Made by a program: the position numbers and the translations under genes. A DNA stretch of 21,393 bases. It comes from CANHCC01 sp040381555 (GTDB lineage Bacteria; Bacteroidota; Bacteroidia; J057; RFSG01). Shown piece by piece: positions 17,562-21,393 of the stretch (position 1 is its first letter; each line of letters opens with the position of its first letter). The DNA lies in NCBI GenBank assembly GCA_040381555.1, contig JBEIHC010000046.1, forward strand, positions 1 to 21,393, given 5' to 3'. The notes beneath the pieces are model-generated. The model was not told the origin of the DNA, searched no databases, and worked only from the letters and a program-made list of their open reading frames with translations.

Positions 17562-18865
17562 AACAGATACAGGAAGCATTTTTAAGTAAAGATTTTCGCA
17601 TTATCCTGATAATCTTTCTGGTTTCGCGTTCTTTTTATTTTTACATTTTGGGGGTTTATGTTTCACCGCAAATCTTACAAGAGGCGGGTGATTTGACTGT
17701 TTTTACCCCTCCCTTGTATCCATTGTTTTTGAAAGGATTATTGTGTTTTGGCTATTTCCCTTGGCTTATTGTTTCAGTACAGATATTGGTTATTTCTACA
17801 TCACTTGCTTTTTTGTCCGTGGTAGTATTTAATTCAAGGAAACTGCTTTATGTGTTTACCGTTTTAGTGTGTATAGATCCCAATACCGCTCATTTTTCTG
17901 TAGCTCTGTCACCTGAGGTGTTGTTTATTTCAGTATCGGTTTTGACGCTGGCGTTTTTTCATTTATATCTGAGATCTCCATCAGGAGGATTACTAGCCTG
18001 TGTTATTGTGTCATCGGCTATTTCATTTATGGCACACTTTCAGGCTTTAATTCTACCTATTACTTGCCTGATATATTTACTTTTCTTTCCGATACATCGC
18101 AGATATTATATTCGAACGATAGTTGTTTTTTTTATTGGTTTTCAGGCGACATTAATTCCTTTTCGGATGCTTCATTACTTTGATGATGGCACTTTTCGAT
18201 TGAATGGTTTAACCGGATATAGTTTGTGGAATAATGCTTCACTGTTGTATTGTAATTCTGCCCTCAGGATAAGTCCACGCACAGATTTTGAGACCTACAT
18301 AGCCTACAAGCCCTGCTCAGATTATACACAAGAGCATTCTTTGTCATCCTGGCACATTTCAAATGCAGGATCAGCTCTGAACCAGTATGTTCGCAGGAAT
18401 CATTTAGCTGGTTCTAATCTTAGCCTTTTTTCAGATGAGTTGTTCAGGAGTGCAATTAGCATAATTATTCAGCATCCTATAGATTATTATTTTCGATTTG
18501 TCGTTCCAAATTTTCGTCAGGTTTTCATGTCAGACGAAATTCGAGAGCCGTTGAATGAATATAAGTTGTCAGGAGCCGTTATTGATCTAATTAATCCAGG
18601 ATATATGTATTTTAATCGGTATTTTGCTTGGGTTATTGCTGGATTGATGATTTTTAACCTTTTATTTCAAGCATATTTTCATGGTTCTCTGGGATTTTTA
18701 TCCATGTTGAATGTCGGATATTTTGTAAGTATAGGTATTATGGATTCCATGAAATGCGGAGATTTTCTCCTGATTACCCCCTTTGTATTTCTCAATGCAG
18801 TCTTTTTATGGGACAAGTTGTTTTATAGGAATATTTACTTTCGTTTTGCATATCGCGGATTATGA
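17558..18865 (+). CDS. Integral membrane GT-C (PMT/ArnT-like) glycosyltransferase family protein
   Basis: A 435-residue multi-pass membrane protein. Hydrophobic helices fill roughly residues 14-36, 64-92, 96-106, 118-137, 145-177, 185-201 and 350-420, with a soluble stretch at about 203-310. The first loop holds acidic residues (Glu42, Asp45) followed by TPPLYPLF (50-57), and SPEVLF (118-123) comes later; this resembles GT-C transferases of the GT39/PMT_2 type, which move sugars from polyprenyl-phosphate donors to lipid or protein acceptors in the periplasm. The exact acceptor cannot be told. Being cotranscribed with lptB by ATGA overlap with the GH3 gene, it may decorate lipopolysaccharide or a surface glycan (inference). 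It also overlaps the next gene by ATGA. Confidence 0.7.
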   Translation: MKQIQEAFLSKDFRIILIIFLVSRSFYFYILGVYVSPQILQEAGDLTVFTPPLYPLFLKGLLCFGYFPWLIVSVQILVISTSLAFLSVVVFNSRKLLYVFTVLVCIDPNTAHFSVALSPEVLFISVSVLTLAFFHLYLRSPSGGLLACVIVSSAISFMAHFQALILPITCLIYLLFFPIHRRYYIRTIVVFFIGFQATLIPFRMLHYFDDGTFRLNGLTGYSLWNNASLLYCNSALRISPRTDFETYIAYKPCSDYTQEHSLSSWHISNAGSALNQYVRRNHLAGSNLSLFSDELFRSAISIIIQHPIDYYFRFVVPNFRQVFMSDEIREPLNEYKLSGAVIDLINPGYMYFNRYFAWVIAGLMIFNLLFQAYFHGSLGFLSMLNVGYFVSIGIMDSMKCGDFLLITPFVFLNAVFLWDKLFYRNIYFRFAYRGL

Positions 18866-19494
18866 AAAGATTATTGTGTTTGATTCCCTGTTTTTTATTT
18901 GGCTGGCTGATTGCCCAAACTTCCGAGAAGGCTATTCAGAAAAATGGTCATCGTTCGGTTTCTGAGTATTTAAAAGGCTATATTGTACTCCAGAAGGGAG
19001 ATACTGTATATGGCCGATTTAAGGATCGTAGAAGCACTTATGGACTCAAGGATGATTATGTTGAGATGACTCATCCTGATTTGTTTTTTCAGTATGTTTT
19101 GTTTTCGGGATCCTCCTCCGATCGCCCTAAGAAGTACACACCTAAGACTATTCGAGGATTTAGGGTAGCTTCTGAATCCTATTATGGTACTGTTTCCGAA
19201 GGGGTAAAGGGTAAAGGTGCTGTATTTGCGAGGCCATTAGCTGAAGGCATCATTTCTTTGTATGCCAGACGCATGCCAACTACTCAGTTGCCCCAGGAGT
19301 TTTATTTAAAGAAAGGATTAAATAGGGTTGTTATTCGTGGGACAGATGCCAAAGAGAAAATGGCCCTTATGTTTGAGGAAAATGAAGCCTTGCATGAGAA
19401 AATTGTAAGTGGTGATTTTAGTAATACCCCCGAAGAAATGCTTATTATGGTTCGTAGTTATAACGACTGGTTTCAACAACAGAAAAACAAATGA
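18862..19494 (+). CDS. Secreted protein of unknown function
   Basis: 210 residues beginning with a signal peptide (1-19, LCLIPCFLFGWLIAQ, cleavage near AQ-T). The mature part starts with GYIVLQKGDTVYGRF (39-53), a pattern common in uncharacterised Bacteroidota exported proteins, then a mixed alpha/beta-like region and a charged C-terminus ending in Lys. There are no catalytic motifs and no membrane helices after the signal. Its ATG overlaps the stop of the glycosyltransferase-like gene and its stop overlaps the lipoprotein start, both as ATGA, so it is a fixed member of this operon. I do not recognise a function. Confidence 0.8.
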   Translation: MKRLLCLIPCFLFGWLIAQTSEKAIQKNGHRSVSEYLKGYIVLQKGDTVYGRFKDRRSTYGLKDDYVEMTHPDLFFQYVLFSGSSSDRPKKYTPKTIRGFRVASESYYGTVSEGVKGKGAVFARPLAEGIISLYARRMPTTQLPQEFYLKKGLNRVVIRGTDAKEKMALMFEENEALHEKIVSGDFSNTPEEMLIMVRSYNDWFQQQKNK

Positions 19495-20225
19495 AATACG
19501 CAACAATTTCGTTGATAATAACTTTAGTAAGTGTAGTGTTGATTTCATGCCACAGGGGGAATGATCAGAAGATTCTTTTGGGTAAGGATGAGGTATTGTA
19601 TGATGCTGAAACCGTCAAAGAGCCTTTAGCGCAGAAATTGGCAGATTTTTTAAAGAGAGATGGGTATTTGGATGATTCAGGTATGCGTGTCAGGGTGTTT
19701 CAAGATTCTGATTCATTTATTGTTCAATTCGTAGCCGATACTCTTGCGTTACGCGATTCTGCTTATTTGGAATTAGTTCGCGATTATACTGCAACTCTTT
19801 GTAGGGAAGTCTTTAGTGGGGCTAATGTGTCTATTGGTTTGAGTAATAAGGATTTTTACGAGTTTGTCAGAATTCCTTGTTTGTTAGATCCATCCGCAAG
19901 ACGCCCAATGTCACGATTGGAGGTGATGGGAAATCTTCTTTACTTTAGCTCTCAGGTTGATACTTCGGATGCTCTGGCTCTGGTTGCGTATCTTGTGCGA
20001 GATTCTTTTTTCACCGGAGGCGAGGGAATGATTACTGAGTTTGATCGGAATGATCGATCTTGGGTGTTTCGATTTGTGGCTGATTCCTCCCTATTGGCAA
20101 ATGTGGGATATCAAAATGTAGCTAATCAATATGCGCAAAGGCTTTCCGATTCTTTGTTTGAAGATGCGGCAGTTTCTGTTGAGTTATGTAATCGGGGTAT
20201 GGGTATTCTGTATAGAACTCCTTAG
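19491..20225 (+). CDS. Lipoprotein with an internal duplication, unknown function
   Basis: 244 residues. The N-terminus is a lipoprotein signal with lipobox LISC, Cys20 being the lipid-attachment residue. The mature protein consists of two related halves, about 46-129 and 160-244; both contain L--FL-RD/L--YLVRD, an FVAD element (80-83 and 195-198), a Tyr-rich helix, and an ANVSIGL / AAVSVEL strand followed by Asn, and both end in R-P. This suggests a tandem domain duplication. No known family was identified. It is the last gene of the lptB run, started from an ATGA overlap, and is followed within 30 nt by the right repeat array; no hairpin-plus-T-run terminator was found. Confidence 0.8.
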   Translation: MKYATISLIITLVSVVLISCHRGNDQKILLGKDEVLYDAETVKEPLAQKLADFLKRDGYLDDSGMRVRVFQDSDSFIVQFVADTLALRDSAYLELVRDYTATLCREVFSGANVSIGLSNKDFYEFVRIPCLLDPSARRPMSRLEVMGNLLYFSSQVDTSDALALVAYLVRDSFFTGGEGMITEFDRNDRSWVFRFVADSSLLANVGYQNVANQYAQRLSDSLFEDAAVSVELCNRGMGILYRTP

Positions 20226-20253
20226 ACTGTTGAATTTTAGCTTAGGGGAGGGT

Positions 20254-20482
20254 ATGCTTTGGTTGAATTTGGCTCCCAAGTTAGCTGTTAGAGTAGTAAA
20301 TCGGGGTTATAAATCAAGGACGCCTTGGTAAAAAAAGATTTGAGGCGGATTATCGATCAAGGACGCCTTGGTTGAAATAGGCTCCCAATTGAGCTGTTAG
20401 AGTAGTAAATCGGGGTTATAAATCAAGGATGCCTTGGTTGAAAAAAAGATTTGTGGCAGGTTATAGATCAAGGACGCTTTGT
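20254..20482. repeat. Right tandem array of ~109-nt units with paired CAAGG-NNN-CCTTG hairpins
   Basis: Two direct copies of a unit of about 109-111 nt (boundary near 20363) share long identical blocks such as GCTGTTAGAGTAGTAAATCG and an A7-GATTTG block. Each unit holds two hairpins. Positions are 20315-20327 and 20358-20370 (exact CAAGGACGCCTTG), 20424-20436 (loop ATG, perfect stem) and 20469-20481 (one stem mismatch). Spacing alternates 43, 66 and 45 nt. A worn fifth copy lies near 20254. The array fills most of the 336-nt gap between the lipoprotein gene and dnaE; nothing else was recognised at 20483-20561. Confidence 0.88.
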
Positions 20483-20561
20483 TTGAATTAGAAGTTTCGC
20501 TGATGCTGTGAATAAAGATCAGCTTATTGTAACTGTCTTTTGGTGTTATTATTTAAACACG

Positions 20562-21393
20562 TTAATTCCTCATTCCCCAAATTTCCATTACGGGTACTCC
20601 AAAATCTTCCTGAACCTTCCCTTTGACCAACCAAGGACCCAGTCTTTGAATTTCAATACTCTCATTAACTTTTGGATATAGAACTCCATCCCAGACTCCC
20701 TCTGGGTCTCGAAAAGTGATGAATTGCATAAGTTTCCCCGTTTTAGTTTTGATTGGTTTCCGGGCACAGATGTATCCCGCCATTTCAATTTCTTTTCCAA
20801 TATATTTGTGCCAATTTGAGCTGCTCACACGGTCAGGTGGGAGTGTTTCTAGAAAGTCAAAGAAACTGCGGCTCACTGGAAATCCTAGATATTCAATTTC
20901 GATTGTTAGCATCTCTAATGGACTCCATTCTCTGATTCCAAATTGGAGTGTATCGGGTTCAGGGGATGGAAAGAATGAGTTGCCAACACCAGCCAGTGCA
21001 TTTCGAATTAATTTTGCTTCCCATAACATTTCAGGGCGTTTCTTTTGGGTAAAGTCAAAGCAGCCCAAACGAATTAAAAGCCTGATTTGCTCTGGACCAC
21101 AAGGTATTCGCTCAATAAAATCCTGAATACCCTTGAAATTGCCATAGAGCCTTCGATTTTCCAGTAGGAACTTAGCAACATCTTGTTCAATTCCAGAAAT
21201 GTGTATGAAGCCGAGTCGGATGGTTTGTCCTTCTAAATGACTCAGTATATTCGATTTATTAACGCAGGGAAGTGCAATACTTGCTCCCAAACGCTTTGCC
21301 TCTTCTAAATAAAACCAGGTATTATAAAATCCTCCAAAATTATTAATGACTGCGGTTATAAATTCTAGGGGATAGTTTTGTTTGAGATATAAA
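20562..21393 (-). CDS. dnaE: DNA polymerase III alpha subunit, C-terminal part (5' end outside window)
   Basis: The frame is open to the right edge, so this is the last 276 codons or so of a larger gene. The visible part starts with YLKQNYPLEFITAVINNFGGF, continues with an EEAKRLGASIALPCVNKS segment typical of bacterial DnaE beyond the catalytic core, then an HhH-like region (IHISGIEQDVAKFLL) and an OB-fold that ends the protein (KEIEMAGYICARKPIKTKTG ... GVWDGVLYPK). There is no tau-binding tail after the OB-fold, as in the shorter, often damage-tolerant DnaE type that many Bacteroidota carry beside the main replicase. Which type it is cannot be settled, because the PHP and catalytic parts are not in the window. 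Confidence 0.9.
   Translation of the reverse strand, partial: LYLKQNYPLEFITAVINNFGGFYNTWFYLEEAKRLGASIALPCVNKSNILSHLEGQTIRLGFIHISGIEQDVAKFLLENRRLYGNFKGIQDFIERIPCGPEQIRLLIRLGCFDFTQKKRPEMLWEAKLIRNALAGVGNSFFPSPEPDTLQFGIREWSPLEMLTIEIEYLGFPVSRSFFDFLETLPPDRVSSSNWHKYIGKEIEMAGYICARKPIKTKTGKLMQFITFRDPEGVWDGVLYPKVNESIEIQRLGPWLVKGKVQEDFGVPVMEIWGMRN

Noticed and set aside
20131..20331. 66-codon plus-strand ORF ending in SRTPW inside the right array
   Set aside because: It overlaps the lipoprotein gene in another frame and stops in the hairpin. The shared SRTPW end with the left ORF comes from the DNA repeat, not from related proteins.
20499..20523. Inverted repeat GCTGAT/ATCAGC as a dnaE terminator
   Set aside because: The stem is only 6 bp with a 13-nt loop and no T-run follows on either strand.

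Overview
The window is chromosomal DNA of a Bacteroidota bacterium, most likely a member of Saprospiria or a close relative (the rank below phylum is inference). The phylum call rests on a fused SecDF, two proteins ending in the gliding-motility-type (T9SS type B) C-terminal domain, a bacterial GH3-family protein next to lptB, and a TAnnTTTG promoter-like box directly before recJ. No phage, plasmid, CRISPR, rRNA or tRNA was seen.

Layout, left to right. (1) 1-240: three tandem ~87-nt repeat units, each with the hairpin CAAGG-NNN-CCTTG, then a doubtful small ORF (379-744). (2) 831-3764: secDF on +, closed by a strong terminator that separates it from a convergent minus-strand block. (3) 3863-12091 (-): two large T9SS-type secreted proteins followed by two small exported TPR proteins. 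Read in transcription order these are 12091-9494, 9418-5405, 5403-4687 and 4714-3863; the last three are packed with a 1-nt gap and a 28-nt overlap. (4) 12092-13507: a gene-poor stretch with a decayed REP-associated-transposase-like gene on the minus strand. (5) 13508-15217: recJ (+). (6) 15319-20225 (+): lptB, a GH3-family gene, a GT-C membrane glycosyltransferase-like gene, a secreted protein of unknown function and a lipoprotein; the last three starts each overlap the previous stop as ATGA. (7) 20254-20482: a second tandem array carrying the same hairpin. (8) 20562 to the right edge (-): the 3' part of a dnaE gene.

The most unusual signal is not a gene. An imperfect 13-nt palindrome, CAAGGCGTCCTTG or its complement CAAGGACGCCTTG, occurs six times exactly and five more times with one or two changes. 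Copies lie in both tandem arrays, in front of recJ, and inside two coding regions, where they are read in different frames. With the RAYT-like gene at 12355-13125, which has lost the residues expected for catalysis, this looks like a REP/RAYT-type system in a Bacteroidota genome whose local transposase is dead or repurposed. A second oddity is the T9SS cargo gene at 9494-12091: its clear signal peptide has no ATG, GTG or TTG start in frame, so it uses ATT, is frameshifted, or carries a 1-nt error in an A4 run.
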